Assembly (NCBI RefSeq): GCF_946482605.1
Contig: NZ_CAMLSE010000004.1
Coordinates: 248,001 to 312,000 of the forward strand
Direction of reading: 5' to 3'
DNA: 64,000 nucleotides
Source: an uncultured Dyadobacter sp.
GTDB lineage: Bacteria > Bacteroidota > Bacteroidia > Cytophagales > Spirosomataceae
The translations under genes and the position numbers were made by a program. Shown piece after piece: positions 41,372 through 50,185 of the stretch. How positions within the stretch are numbered: the stretch's first letter is position 1; every line of letters begins with the position of its first letter. The notes beneath the pieces were generated by a model. It saw only the letters and a list, made by a program, of their open reading frames with translations. It was not told the DNA's origin and made no database searches.

Positions 41372-44300
41372 TCAGTTGATCATTTTTATTGATTTTACCA
41401 CATTGCCGGTTGTAAGCCGGTAGACATACATTCCCGACTGAAATTCGGTAAAGTTGGTTTTGATAATATGCCATCCTGCCGGAAATGGTGCATTAGTAAG
41501 CTGCTTCACAAATTGGCCTCTCAGGTTAAACAGATCCACCCGGGCCTCAGCCGCCAGGGGCAGGTAAAATGCGATCGAGGTGGGACCTGCGGCCGGGTTG
41601 GGCACATTTTGAAGTAGTATCACGTCATTCGAACGTTCATTGACCGGTGAGCCATCCGCCTCCACCCGGAATGTACGGCTTTCATTACTGATTATTTCAG
41701 GGGCGGTTGCTATGAGATGGAAGCTGTACTCGCCCGAGCTGAGTGTGTCGGGTAGTGTGAAACTCATCAAATGACCGTTTACAGTTACTGTATCGATGTT
41801 TATTTTCGTGCCGGTAGTTTGGTTGCTGAGCTCAATGCCGAAGCGATTAGCCTGGTCGAATGCTGAATTAGTGCTCAGCTTCACCGTGATCCGGGAGCCG
41901 GCAGGATAGCTTGCATCCGGGTCGAAGGAGAGGATTTGACGTTCGTCGAATACGTGGATTTCGCCGCCGGTGGTCAGGATCAGCAACTGGTCCTTGAAAA
42001 ATTCGATTTCAAAAGGTTCGCGGAGAAAATTAAGCCCTTCTGTGTAAGCGTTCACCTTTCCGTTGGCATACCGGAGGATTCCATACTGTTCAAAATCACT
42101 GCCGGGAACGGACGGCCATCGGTACATGGCGAGCCACATACGATTCTGGTCATCGAAAACGATTTTCTGAATACTTTTATCAAGCAGCGGCTGAATTACC
42201 TCCCATTCACCCTTATCCCGATTGAGCCAACGTACGCCCCAGTCGCCATATGCATAGGCTTGGTCGTCTCTGTCGAATGCGATGCCGATCAGGCCGTTCC
42301 AGAAGGGGAGCCGGGGTTGTTCTATCCACTGGTTGTTTTCAAAATACCATGTGCCGCCACCCTCGGTGATCGTCCAGATCCTGTCCCGGTTGTCTTTTCC
42401 TATACAAACCGGAGTCGCCGATTGCAATGCTTCATGGTGCGACTTCCACACTCCATTCGTAAACTGCAACAGCCCCGCATTGTAATTCCGGTAAAACATG
42501 ATGCCGGAAGCGGTCACCAACAGGTCCTCGATCCCGCTTACACCGTTTTGAGGAGGAATCGGCAGTCGGGAAAATGTATCGCCGATTTTTTGGACCGTGC
42601 CTTGCAGACCGTCGATCGCATAGGTCGTCCGATCGTCGGTGACTGCGAAGGCTGATATCACTAACGGACTTCTGCCATTTGTTGTTGAGGGTAGATAGCT
42701 CTTCCAGATTTCGAGGTCGGACGTCTCATGATAGCCTCCCATGGCGCTGGCGACGAATAGCTTTTCCTTTGATTTCAGTAGTTTGATCGTTTTGATATAA
42801 CTACCTGATCCCTGCGCATTGTGAAGCACGGGGTGGGGGATGCCCAGGTATTTGAACCGAGTGTCTTCCACGCCCGTCCTGAACTGTCCCGTAGCCCAAA
42901 CCGATTGGAAGCCCGTTTTCAGCCGGATGTTTGAGCGCGTATAATAAGCCGTATTTTCAGACAGGTCGGGAAAAACGAGCGATTTGTCGCGCAATCCATT
43001 GTTGGGAGCGTTAGTATGGGTAATTTTTTCGTCGAAGACGAGATTCCTGAACTCCGGATCGATGGCGATCTGGAAAGAGTTTGTCACCGGTCCGGCCGTC
43101 GGGTCAGTGGTCCATTGCCTTACTGCCAGGATGGGATCGGTGGAAAGTGTGGCGCTGCTTCGTAAGGGTACTGCTCCCGGTATAGGCCTGAGGTAAATAA
43201 AGTCGGACCATGCGCTCCATTGGTTGCGCCGGAGTACCCGGTATCTGACCGCCAATTTCAGGAGCACGGATTGTTTGGGTCTTATGGAAAATGTTTCGAA
43301 CGCTGTTCCTTTCGGGCTCAGTTCAAATAGCTCTTTGGACGTCCACCACGATTCCGATGCCTCGACCTGATAAGATGAAATGTCTGCGAGAAACCTGAAC
43401 GAGCCTGTGACGTTGCTGGTGTTGTCAAATCCAATCGACATGAAGGGCGGAGGATTGCTGCCGGCCTGGGATTCCTCCACCCGGAATGGGAGCGCCTGAG
43501 ACCATTCCGCGGAGGCGAAAGCGTTCTGTGGCTGGTAACGTATCAAATAGTTGCCGGCATCCAGTCCGGAAGAGCGGAAAAAGGGTTGCGGCGATAAAGT
43601 GTCTTCAACAATTCCTGTGAAATCGGCATTCCGTGCGATCTGCAACCGGTAACGGCTGGCCCTTGCGGACGGAAGCCAGTCGAAGGCCGGCAGAAATGCC
43701 GATGCGCCGCCGGATTCGCCAGGAAGTCGGGCAAGGAGCCCGGGAGCGGCGGGCTTGTTATCCAGAGCCTGCAATTTGAAATCGGATTGAGCCACGCCCT
43801 CCGCAAAACTGCGTATCACATTTCTGCACAGCGGATGAAAGGTCATTTCGCCCCTGCAATACGACATAATAGTGCCGTTTGTGGGTTCCCGGAAGCCCTC
43901 CCGGCAATTGTCTGATGCTCCTTCGAGATCTACGCACCGATCAATGGGCCCACCCGGCCACCAGCAATTATGTGTGTGTGGCGAACTGAGTGTGTGCCCG
44001 AGTTCATGGCATAGTATCTCTACCGAAAACTCCTGCCCCGGCACCGGGAAGTTGGACGTACAAATACGCTGCATACCATAAAACGTACCTCCGCGGCTTG
44101 ACATTCCCACCACTGCATCCCTCGCTTCGTTCCGTTCCGCAGTCCAGTAATCGAGGACGTTTGACAGGTAGTCCCAGTCCGTGGCAGACGTGTAATGTTC
44201 GGGCTTGTCCCATATGTGGATGTGATAGACCGTCAGCTTGATATTCATTTCTTCCTCAAAAATCGCCGATGCCTCCCGGAATATCTCGTAAACCGTGCGA

Positions 44301-44557
44301 CGTATGCGTGTAATGTCGCCTGCATAGGCTAGATAGGTTTTATGATCGATGTTTACCCCGAGCCTGTATTCCAGCATCGGGCCATTGCTGGTACGAGCAC
44401 GGGTAAGGTCGATTTTGCTGGCAATTTTTTGAAGGTAAGCTTGTGCAGAAGAGTCGGGCGTACCGCACAATGGAGGATTTTGCTGCGACACGGCTATGTT
44501 GTTAACAAAAAGTAAAAGATTGATTATTAGTGTTTTGTAAACGAAATGGAGCTTCAT
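41372..44557 (-). CDS. T9SS-exported zinc metalloprotease with Fn3-like and propeller regions
   Basis: A 1,061-residue protein; the start at 44557 (MKLHFVYKTLIINLLLFV) gives a proper signal peptide and the upstream frame does not. The protease domain holds HELGHTLSSPH (H184, E185, H188, H194), the metzincin zinc signature with serine in place of the usual glycine, and the Met-turn NGTIMSYCRGE. Fibronectin-like segments follow (YRLQIARNADF, FDWLPSARASR), then a region of YWTF-rich repeats (e.g. IWTITEGGGTWYFENNQW) that looks like a two-component-regulator-type beta-propeller, and a T9SS tail (LLQNVPNPAAGPTSIAFYL to MYVYRLTTGNVVKSIKMIN). It is probably a secreted or surface protease. Confidence 0.9.
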   Translation of the reverse strand: MKLHFVYKTLIINLLLFVNNIAVSQQNPPLCGTPDSSAQAYLQKIASKIDLTRARTSNGPMLEYRLGVNIDHKTYLAYAGDITRIRRTVYEIFREASAIFEEEMNIKLTVYHIHIWDKPEHYTSATDWDYLSNVLDYWTAERNEARDAVVGMSSRGGTFYGMQRICTSNFPVPGQEFSVEILCHELGHTLSSPHTHNCWWPGGPIDRCVDLEGASDNCREGFREPTNGTIMSYCRGEMTFHPLCRNVIRSFAEGVAQSDFKLQALDNKPAAPGLLARLPGESGGASAFLPAFDWLPSARASRYRLQIARNADFTGIVEDTLSPQPFFRSSGLDAGNYLIRYQPQNAFASAEWSQALPFRVEESQAGSNPPPFMSIGFDNTSNVTGSFRFLADISSYQVEASESWWTSKELFELSPKGTAFETFSIRPKQSVLLKLAVRYRVLRRNQWSAWSDFIYLRPIPGAVPLRSSATLSTDPILAVRQWTTDPTAGPVTNSFQIAIDPEFRNLVFDEKITHTNAPNNGLRDKSLVFPDLSENTAYYTRSNIRLKTGFQSVWATGQFRTGVEDTRFKYLGIPHPVLHNAQGSGSYIKTIKLLKSKEKLFVASAMGGYHETSDLEIWKSYLPSTTNGRSPLVISAFAVTDDRTTYAIDGLQGTVQKIGDTFSRLPIPPQNGVSGIEDLLVTASGIMFYRNYNAGLLQFTNGVWKSHHEALQSATPVCIGKDNRDRIWTITEGGGTWYFENNQWIEQPRLPFWNGLIGIAFDRDDQAYAYGDWGVRWLNRDKGEWEVIQPLLDKSIQKIVFDDQNRMWLAMYRWPSVPGSDFEQYGILRYANGKVNAYTEGLNFLREPFEIEFFKDQLLILTTGGEIHVFDERQILSFDPDASYPAGSRITVKLSTNSAFDQANRFGIELSNQTTGTKINIDTVTVNGHLMSFTLPDTLSSGEYSFHLIATAPEIISNESRTFRVEADGSPVNERSNDVILLQNVPNPAAGPTSIAFYLPLAAEARVDLFNLRGQFVKQLTNAPFPAGWHIIKTNFTEFQSGMYVYRLTTGNVVKSIKMIN

Positions 44558-44690
44558 GTGCGGGGTTTGGGAAAATGTAACCGGAAGGTTTCTCAGTACA
44601 TGACATATAAAGCCGCATGAGAGTTGCATCCTTTTTAATCTCAACATTAAAAAAATTTAATGGTACTCATCCAACATTTACTTTTACTAA

Positions 44691-44706
44691 TCAAACGTTT
44701 GTTTGA
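44691..44706. promoter_or_regulatory. TetR-type operator 1
   Basis: TCAAACGTTTGTTTGA shares both 6-bp ends (TCAAAC and GTTTGA) with the perfect palindrome 21 bp downstream and differs only at the centre. It lies just upstream of the predicted -33 box of the efflux operon promoter. Confidence 0.65.
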
Positions 44707-44711
44707 CTAAA

Positions 44712-44727
44712 TCAAACGATCGTTTGA
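44712..44727. promoter_or_regulatory. TetR-type operator 2 (perfect palindrome)
   Basis: TCAAACGATCGTTTGA is a perfect 16-bp palindrome. Its centre is 21 bp (two helical turns) from that of operator 1, and it contains the TTTG -33 element, so a bound repressor would block polymerase. It lies 80 bp before a tetR-family gene, the standard autoregulatory arrangement. Confidence 0.75.
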
Positions 44728-44754
44728 TTTTTGTTTTAAAGGCGGTTACCTTTG
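44723..44754 (+). promoter_or_regulatory. Promoter of tetR-tolC-emrAB operon
   Basis: TTTG at 44723-44726, 20 bases, then TACCTTTG at 44747-44754: an exact match to the Bacteroidota consensus TTTG-N19..21-TAnnTTTG. The -33 box lies inside operator 2. Confidence 0.7.
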
Positions 44755-44806
44755 TATCGCCGCCGGCAAAAAAGAAGAAAAGAATCCCTGCTGGTGAGCT
44801 AATTAA

Positions 44807-45451
44807 ATGGACTACAACGCGAAACAATTGCAGATAATAGAAGTGGCGGAGCGGCTGTTTTCACAGAAAGGTTTCGCCGGTACTTCGGTGAGGGATATCG
44901 CTCAGGAAGCGGATGTGAATGTCTCGATGATATCCTACTATTTCGGTTCGAAGGAAAAGCTGATCGAGGCGCTTTTTCAATTACGTATGACAGAATCGAG
45001 TTCACGGCTTGAAACGCTGATGATGGCCAGCGAGCTGTCGGCGCTTCAAAAGTTCAATGTCTTTATCGATAGTGTGATCGATCGACTGATGGGTAACCAG
45101 TGCTTTCACAACATCATGATGCGTGAGCAGCTGTCGTCGGAAAGAACGCCCGTCATTTCCGAATACATTCGCGGCCTGAAAATGCGGAATGTGGAATTGA
45201 TCAAACGCATGATCCGCGAAGGGCAGGAGGCGGGCGATTTCCGGAAGGACATCAACGTCAGCCTTGTAACTACAACGCTCTATGGCACCGTCAACTATGC
45301 CATCGCTACGCAGGATTTCTTCAAAATCATCAATGACCTCGAAGATCAGTCGGATGAAGAGTTTCAGAAGTATTTGCGAAGTGAGCTTAGCCAACATCTT
45401 AAGAACCTATTTAAATCAACAATAACCAATGAACACCACATCCAGAATTAA
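44807..45451 (+). CDS. TetR/AcrR-family repressor of the efflux operon
   Basis: A 214-residue regulator with the TetR N-terminal HTH (IIEVAERLFSQKGFAGTSV, then EADVNVSMISYYFGSKEKL) and a helical ligand-binding C-terminal domain. It is first in an operon with a TolC-like channel, an HlyD-type adaptor and a DHA2 pump, and two matching operators precede it, so it very probably represses its own operon until the exported drug or lipid binds. Its end overlaps the tolC start by 23 bp. Confidence 0.93.
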   Translation: MDYNAKQLQIIEVAERLFSQKGFAGTSVRDIAQEADVNVSMISYYFGSKEKLIEALFQLRMTESSSRLETLMMASELSALQKFNVFIDSVIDRLMGNQCFHNIMMREQLSSERTPVISEYIRGLKMRNVELIKRMIREGQEAGDFRKDINVSLVTTTLYGTVNYAIATQDFFKIINDLEDQSDEEFQKYLRSELSQHLKNLFKSTITNEHHIQN

Positions 45452-46769
45452 AAGAATGGTTAGTCTGGCAACCGGGATCATCTGGATTACCGCGGCCGGC
45501 CATTCGTATGCCCAAAGCGCACGCACGATCAAGCTGGAAGAGGCGATCACAATGAGCCTGCGGAACAGCAAGCAATTGAAACTGAGCCAGAGTAACATCG
45601 ACCTCGCGGGGCTGGGTATCCGTCAGGTGAAGGAAAATCAACTGCCCAGCCTGAGCGTTTCGGGTTCGTACCTGCGGGTGAACTCGCCTAATGTGAACCT
45701 GAAAATCAAACAGGAGGGCAACGACAGTACCGGCACCTCGGGTGGAACGCCCAATGTGCACCAGGCTATGTACGGAATGGCAAGCGCTTCGCTGCCGTTG
45801 TTTTCAGGTTTTCGTTTCAAATACGGCCTCGAATCGGCCAAATACGTGGAACAAGCCGCTAAACTCGATGCCGATAATGACCGCGACGCCGTGATCCAGA
45901 ATACAGTTGCCGCTTACGGTAATTTGTACAAGGCCAGAAAGGCGGTCGATCTGGTAACGGAAAATCTCGTCGGCGAGCGGGAGCGCGTGCAGGAATTTAC
46001 CAACCGCGAGAAGAACGGGATATTGGCCCGCAACGACCTGATGAAGGCAAAGTTGCAGGAGTCAAATGTGGAACTGGCCTTGCTGAATGCACAGAACGAT
46101 TTGAAAATCACTACCATCAACATGAACCTGCTGCTTGGCCTACCGGAAGAGACCGTGATCGAGGCCGATTCCAACAGCTTCGCCGCGCTCAAAGCAGAAG
46201 GCATCGCTGCGGAATGGGAGCAGACGGCCCTTACGCACCGCAAAGATTTCGCAGCCAACGGCATCCGTCAGAAGGCAGCCGATAGTGATATTAGAGTAGC
46301 CAAAGCGGATCTGTATCCGAGTGTAGCCCTTTCAGCCGGTTATGTAGCATTGAGCATCCCGGGTGTTGTGACTGTTCCAAATGCGGTCAATGCTGGTATC
46401 GGGTTTAAGTACGACGTTGCATCACTCTGGAAGTCAGGTGCAAAGATCGCCCAGGCCCGCACAAAGGCTTATCAGCTCAAAACCAACGAGCAGATCATCT
46501 TAGATAAAATTCACCTTGAAGTAAACACCGCTTATTACAACTACGTCCTGAGTAAAAGGAAGATCGATGTGTATGCCAAAGCGGTGGAACAAGCGAACGA
46601 AAACTATCGCATTACTAAAAATAAATACGATAACAGCCTCGTAACCACCACTGAGCTGCTGGATGCCGACGTAGCACAAGTACAGTCACGTATCGATTAC
46701 GAAGCAGCAAAGGCCGATGCGATAGTAGCTTATAAAAAGCTCGAACAAACGGCAGGAGTCATTAATTAA
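45429..46769 (+). CDS. TolC-family outer-membrane efflux protein
   Basis: A 446-residue outer-membrane factor with a signal peptide (residues 1 to about 27, ends HSYAQ) and two repeats of the OEP fold (IKLEEAITMSLRNSKQLKL at the start of repeat 1; KAVEQANENYRITKNKYDN and TTTELLDADVAQVQSR in repeat 2). It forms the outer-membrane duct for the tripartite pump encoded by the next two genes. The overlap with tetR points to one transcript. Confidence 0.92.
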   Translation: MNTTSRIKRMVSLATGIIWITAAGHSYAQSARTIKLEEAITMSLRNSKQLKLSQSNIDLAGLGIRQVKENQLPSLSVSGSYLRVNSPNVNLKIKQEGNDSTGTSGGTPNVHQAMYGMASASLPLFSGFRFKYGLESAKYVEQAAKLDADNDRDAVIQNTVAAYGNLYKARKAVDLVTENLVGERERVQEFTNREKNGILARNDLMKAKLQESNVELALLNAQNDLKITTINMNLLLGLPEETVIEADSNSFAALKAEGIAAEWEQTALTHRKDFAANGIRQKAADSDIRVAKADLYPSVALSAGYVALSIPGVVTVPNAVNAGIGFKYDVASLWKSGAKIAQARTKAYQLKTNEQIILDKIHLEVNTAYYNYVLSKRKIDVYAKAVEQANENYRITKNKYDNSLVTTTELLDADVAQVQSRIDYEAAKADAIVAYKKLEQTAGVIN

Positions 46770-46847
46770 GGGAGGAAAAGGAGGAAAGGGAGGATGGAGA
46801 GGTTTTTTAATATTTCAAACAGATACCTCTTTCCTCCCTCCTCTCAA

Positions 46848-46892
46848 CATTCACTCATTCACTCATTCAGTCATTCAGTCATTCATTCATTC
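46848..46892. repeat. Octamer (ATTCACTC) tandem repeat, copy 1
   Basis: Five octamers of the form ATTCANTC in tandem just before the HlyD-type gene, preceded by purine-rich and pyrimidine-rich tracts (46773-46794 and 46826-46845) that are roughly complementary. Related octamers occur at 55219-55354 (opposite orientation) and 55640-55696. Confidence 0.7.
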
Positions 46893-46902
46893 AAAATTGA
46901 AT

Positions 46903-47997
46903 ATGGAAACTAACACCGAAGAAGCACCTAAAAAGAAGAGCAATCGCTTCCTCATCATCCTTGCTGCGCTGATCATCGGCGGCGGCACCTGGGGTTTTAC
47001 TAAATACAATCACGGCCAGCACCACGAAGAAACCGACGATGCACAGATCGATTCGGATATCAGTCCGGTAATTCCCAGAATATCAGGATATGTTACTGAG
47101 ATTCGCGTGAAAGATAATCAGACCGTCAAAAAAGGCGACACGCTGATTGTTCTCGACAACCGCGACCAGATTATCAAGCTGGAACAAGCAAGGGCGGGAC
47201 TTTTGGGGTCGGAGGGCAGCCTGACCGCGGCACACGAAACGACTAATGCTTCGGCGGCCAGCGGCATTACTTACGAAGCGAACATCGCCGTAGTAGCTGC
47301 TCAGATCGAAGAGGCCAAAGTGAACGTCTGGAGGGCCAACCAGGATTTCGCACGTTATGAAAACCTGATCAAGGACCATTCGATCACCCAGCAGGAGTTT
47401 GAGCAGGCTCAGGCCACCAAACAAAAAGCGGAACGTGCACTAGCGGTATTGGAAGCGCAGAAAGGCGCAGCCGAACGTCAGGCGAAAGCAGCCGGTCGTC
47501 AAACCAAAGCGACCTCGATTCAGTCGACCGTAGCGAATGCAAACATCAAGGTGCGTCAGACGGAGATCGCGAATGCGGAACTCAACCTTTCTTACACCGT
47601 CATCACCGCGCCTACCGACGGTCGTGTGTCCAAAGTGAATGCACAGCTGGGCCAATACCTGCAAGCGGGACAATCGCTTTTCAGCATTATCTCAACCCAT
47701 AAACCATGGGTGACCGCAAACTTCAAGGAAACGCAGCTGACTAGAATGAAACTGGGTCAGAAAGTGAAAATACATGTAGATGCGTATCCTGAACACGAAT
47801 TCGAAGCACAAGTGGCGTCATTCTCGCCTGCTACCGGTGCACGTTTTGCACTGTTGCCGCCAGATAATGCAAGCGGTAACTTCGTAAAAGTGGTACAACG
47901 TCTGCCAGTCCGTATTGAATTTACCAAAGCGGACGACGAGAAGATTGCGCAACTGCGCCCGGGCATGAACGTGTTCGTGGACGTAGAGCTGAACTAA
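46903..47997 (+). CDS. HlyD/EmrA-type periplasmic adaptor
   Basis: A 364-residue membrane fusion protein. The ATG at 46903 is preferred over a TTG at 46897. One N-terminal transmembrane helix (FLIILAALIIGGGTWGF) is followed by the HlyD barrel (ETDDAQIDSDISPVIPRISGYV is the usual EmrA opening), a lipoyl half (VKKGDTLIVLDNRD), a long coiled-coil hairpin, the second lipoyl half (LSYTVITAPTDGRVSK) and the beta-barrel. It connects the DHA2 pump to the TolC-like channel. The 133-bp gap after tolC holds the octamer repeat. Confidence 0.93.
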   Translation: METNTEEAPKKKSNRFLIILAALIIGGGTWGFTKYNHGQHHEETDDAQIDSDISPVIPRISGYVTEIRVKDNQTVKKGDTLIVLDNRDQIIKLEQARAGLLGSEGSLTAAHETTNASAASGITYEANIAVVAAQIEEAKVNVWRANQDFARYENLIKDHSITQQEFEQAQATKQKAERALAVLEAQKGAAERQAKAAGRQTKATSIQSTVANANIKVRQTEIANAELNLSYTVITAPTDGRVSKVNAQLGQYLQAGQSLFSIISTHKPWVTANFKETQLTRMKLGQKVKIHVDAYPEHEFEAQVASFSPATGARFALLPPDNASGNFVKVVQRLPVRIEFTKADDEKIAQLRPGMNVFVDVELN

Positions 47998-48039
47998 GGT
48001 CGCTGAACCGAATTTTTGATTCTAAAAACCAAATAATTA

Positions 48040-49614
48040 ATGGAATTACAGGAATCACTCGTCGAATACGGCTACCGCAGGGTAATTATTACCATCACGG
48101 CCGTATTGTGTGCGCTGCTCGAAATCGTGGATACCACGATTGTGAACGTGGCGCTCAACGACATGCGCGGAAACCTGGGCGGCACATTGTCCGAGGTGAG
48201 CTGGGTGATCACCGCCTATGCGATCGGTAACGTGATCATCGTGCCGATGACCAGCTGGCTATCGCAGCAGTTCGGCCGCCGCAACTACTTTGCAGCTTCG
48301 ATCATCATATTTACCGTCGCCTCATTCCTTTGCGGTAATGCGGACAATATCTGGGAGTTGGTGTTTTTCAGGTTGATACAAGGCTTTGGTGGTGGTGCAT
48401 TGCTCGTAACCGCGCAGACGCTCATTACCGAAAGTTACCCACCCGAAAAGCGCGGTATTGCGCAGGCTATTTACGGTCTGGGAGTAATCGTGGGCCCTAC
48501 GTTGGGACCACCGCTGGGGGGGTATATTGTAGATAATTACAGCTGGCCCTACATTTTTTATATCAACATACCGCTGGGTATCATTGCGGCCATGCTGACG
48601 ATGGAATTTGTAAGAAGTCCCAAGTTCGCCAACAAAAAAGCGGCCAATGAAATCGACTGGTGGGGCATTATCTTCCTCGCTGTGGCTGTGGGATCATTGC
48701 AATATGTGCTCGAAAAGGGCCAGGAAGAAGACTGGTTCAATGACGAGATCATCACGATACTTTCCGTCACCAGCGTTTTCTCATTCTTCTTCTTTATTTG
48801 GAGGGAATGGACCTACAAAAATCCGATCGTGAACCTGCGGGTGCTCGGCAATGGTAACCTGCGTGTGGGCACGATCCTGTCGTTTATCCTGGGATTCGGG
48901 TTGTACGGTTCTACATTCATTATCCCGCTTTATACGCAGGCTACATTGGGATGGACGGCCACGCAATCGGGTATGCTGATGGTACCCGCAGCCATTGTGA
49001 CCGCCATGATGATGCCCGTGGTAGGCCAGCTGCTCCAACGCGGCGTAAAACAGCAGTACCTGGTGGCAATCGGTATGATATTCTTTTTCGTGTATAGCTA
49101 CTGGGGATACCTGATATTGACGCCGGACACTGGCAGTGATGCGTTTTTTAATATGCTCATCGTTCGCGGTATCGGCTTGGGACTCTTATTTGTACCGATC
49201 ACTACCCTTGCATTATCAACTTTGAAAGGCCGTGAAATTGGAGAAGGAGCTGCATTCACCGGTATGATGCGGCAACTGGGCGGCTCGTTTGGCGTGGCGG
49301 TGATTACGACCTTTATTGCCCGCCAGAATATGTCGCACCGCAACGACCTTGTAAGTAAACTGGATGTGAATAATCCCGTTGTACAACAGCGGGTGGAAGG
49401 CTTGCAGCACAGCTTTATGGCCAAAGGAATGGCGCCTGACGTGGCATTGAACAGCGGCTACAAAATGCTGGATTATACGGTGTCCAAGCAAGCGCAGGTG
49501 ATGTCGTACATGGATGTGTTCCTGTATCTGGGCGTGATGTTCTTGATTTGTGTTCCCTTTGTGTTATGGACCCGGAGCGGTAAAACGAAAGTCGACGCTT
49601 CGTCCGTGCACTAG
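48040..49614 (+). CDS. DHA2-family (EmrB/QacA) drug exporter
   Basis: A 524-residue inner-membrane major-facilitator protein with 14 predicted helices. Motifs: the DTTIVNVALNDM segment in helix 1 (motif D1 of 14-TMS exporters), the motif-A-like WLSQQFGRRNYF, and motif C in helix 5 (GLGVIVGPTLGPPLGGYIVD). It uses the proton gradient to expel hydrophobic compounds through the TolC channel encoded upstream. It is last in the operon and followed by a terminator. Confidence 0.94.
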   Translation: MELQESLVEYGYRRVIITITAVLCALLEIVDTTIVNVALNDMRGNLGGTLSEVSWVITAYAIGNVIIVPMTSWLSQQFGRRNYFAASIIIFTVASFLCGNADNIWELVFFRLIQGFGGGALLVTAQTLITESYPPEKRGIAQAIYGLGVIVGPTLGPPLGGYIVDNYSWPYIFYINIPLGIIAAMLTMEFVRSPKFANKKAANEIDWWGIIFLAVAVGSLQYVLEKGQEEDWFNDEIITILSVTSVFSFFFFIWREWTYKNPIVNLRVLGNGNLRVGTILSFILGFGLYGSTFIIPLYTQATLGWTATQSGMLMVPAAIVTAMMMPVVGQLLQRGVKQQYLVAIGMIFFFVYSYWGYLILTPDTGSDAFFNMLIVRGIGLGLLFVPITTLALSTLKGREIGEGAAFTGMMRQLGGSFGVAVITTFIARQNMSHRNDLVSKLDVNNPVVQQRVEGLQHSFMAKGMAPDVALNSGYKMLDYTVSKQAQVMSYMDVFLYLGVMFLICVPFVLWTRSGKTKVDASSVH

Positions 49615-49641
49615 TGTTTTTAAGTGTAGTAGTATTGCAGA

Positions 49642-49676
49642 AGAAGCTTCTCGAAGTCGGGGAGCTTCTCTTGTTT
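49642..49676 (+). terminator. Terminator of efflux operon
   Basis: AGAAGCTTCTCG (49642-49653) pairs with CGGGGAGCTTCT (49658-49669) using two G-U pairs, followed by CTTGTTTTT. It lies 28 bases after the exporter stop. Confidence 0.75.
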
Positions 49677-49744
49677 TTACTATGCAGGATTTAACTATGA
49701 ACCTGTAAACTTTTTTCAGGACGAGACAATTACGCAGGAGGCAC

Positions 49745-50069
49745 CTACGGAGCCACACGATGTGGCGGCGGGCATTTTCTATAAACAGGTAGCCGCTCCG
49801 TGGCTTTTAGGTTGGGTTTTGGCCCAATGCCGCTGACTTCGAGAGAAAAAAATCGCGTAGCGATGTAATATTGGTAGCAAAAACATGAAATACAGACCTG
49901 AAATCCCGTCAGGGATGCAACAACAGATTGGCGTCGTTGTAATGGTGTTTTGACGTCTGACATTCCCGGATCGAAGCACAGGAGCGTCATTTGGCGAGTT
50001 ACATCCCTGACGGGATTGAGACGTTATCCATTTGTTTCACGACTACCAATATTACATCGCTACGCGATT
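49745..50069. repeat. Mosaic palindromic (BIME-like) repeat element, copy 1
   Basis: The 570-bp gap between the exporter and the NFACT gene holds nested repeats. A perfect 27-bp inverted repeat flanks the main part (49851-49877 and 50043-50069; it contains ATCGCGTAGCGAT and GTAATATTGGTAG). Inside are ATCCCGTCAGGGAT (49903-49916) and its inverse ATCCCTGACGGGAT (50003-50016). To the left (49745-49800) is another palindrome pair, GCCACACGATGTGGC and GCCGCTCCGTGGC. No coding sequence is credible. The same modules occur at 55387-55555. A -7-like TACTTTTG at 50154-50161 may start the next gene. Confidence 0.8.
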
Positions 50070-50185
50070 AAGACTTGTCAGACTTTACTCCGCTTCGTCT
50101 TGAACCGTGTTCTTCTCTTTTTTAGAATATTTCCTCCTTCCTCCATTCCTCCCTACTTTTGCCAAAATACAATCCGGATTAAACA

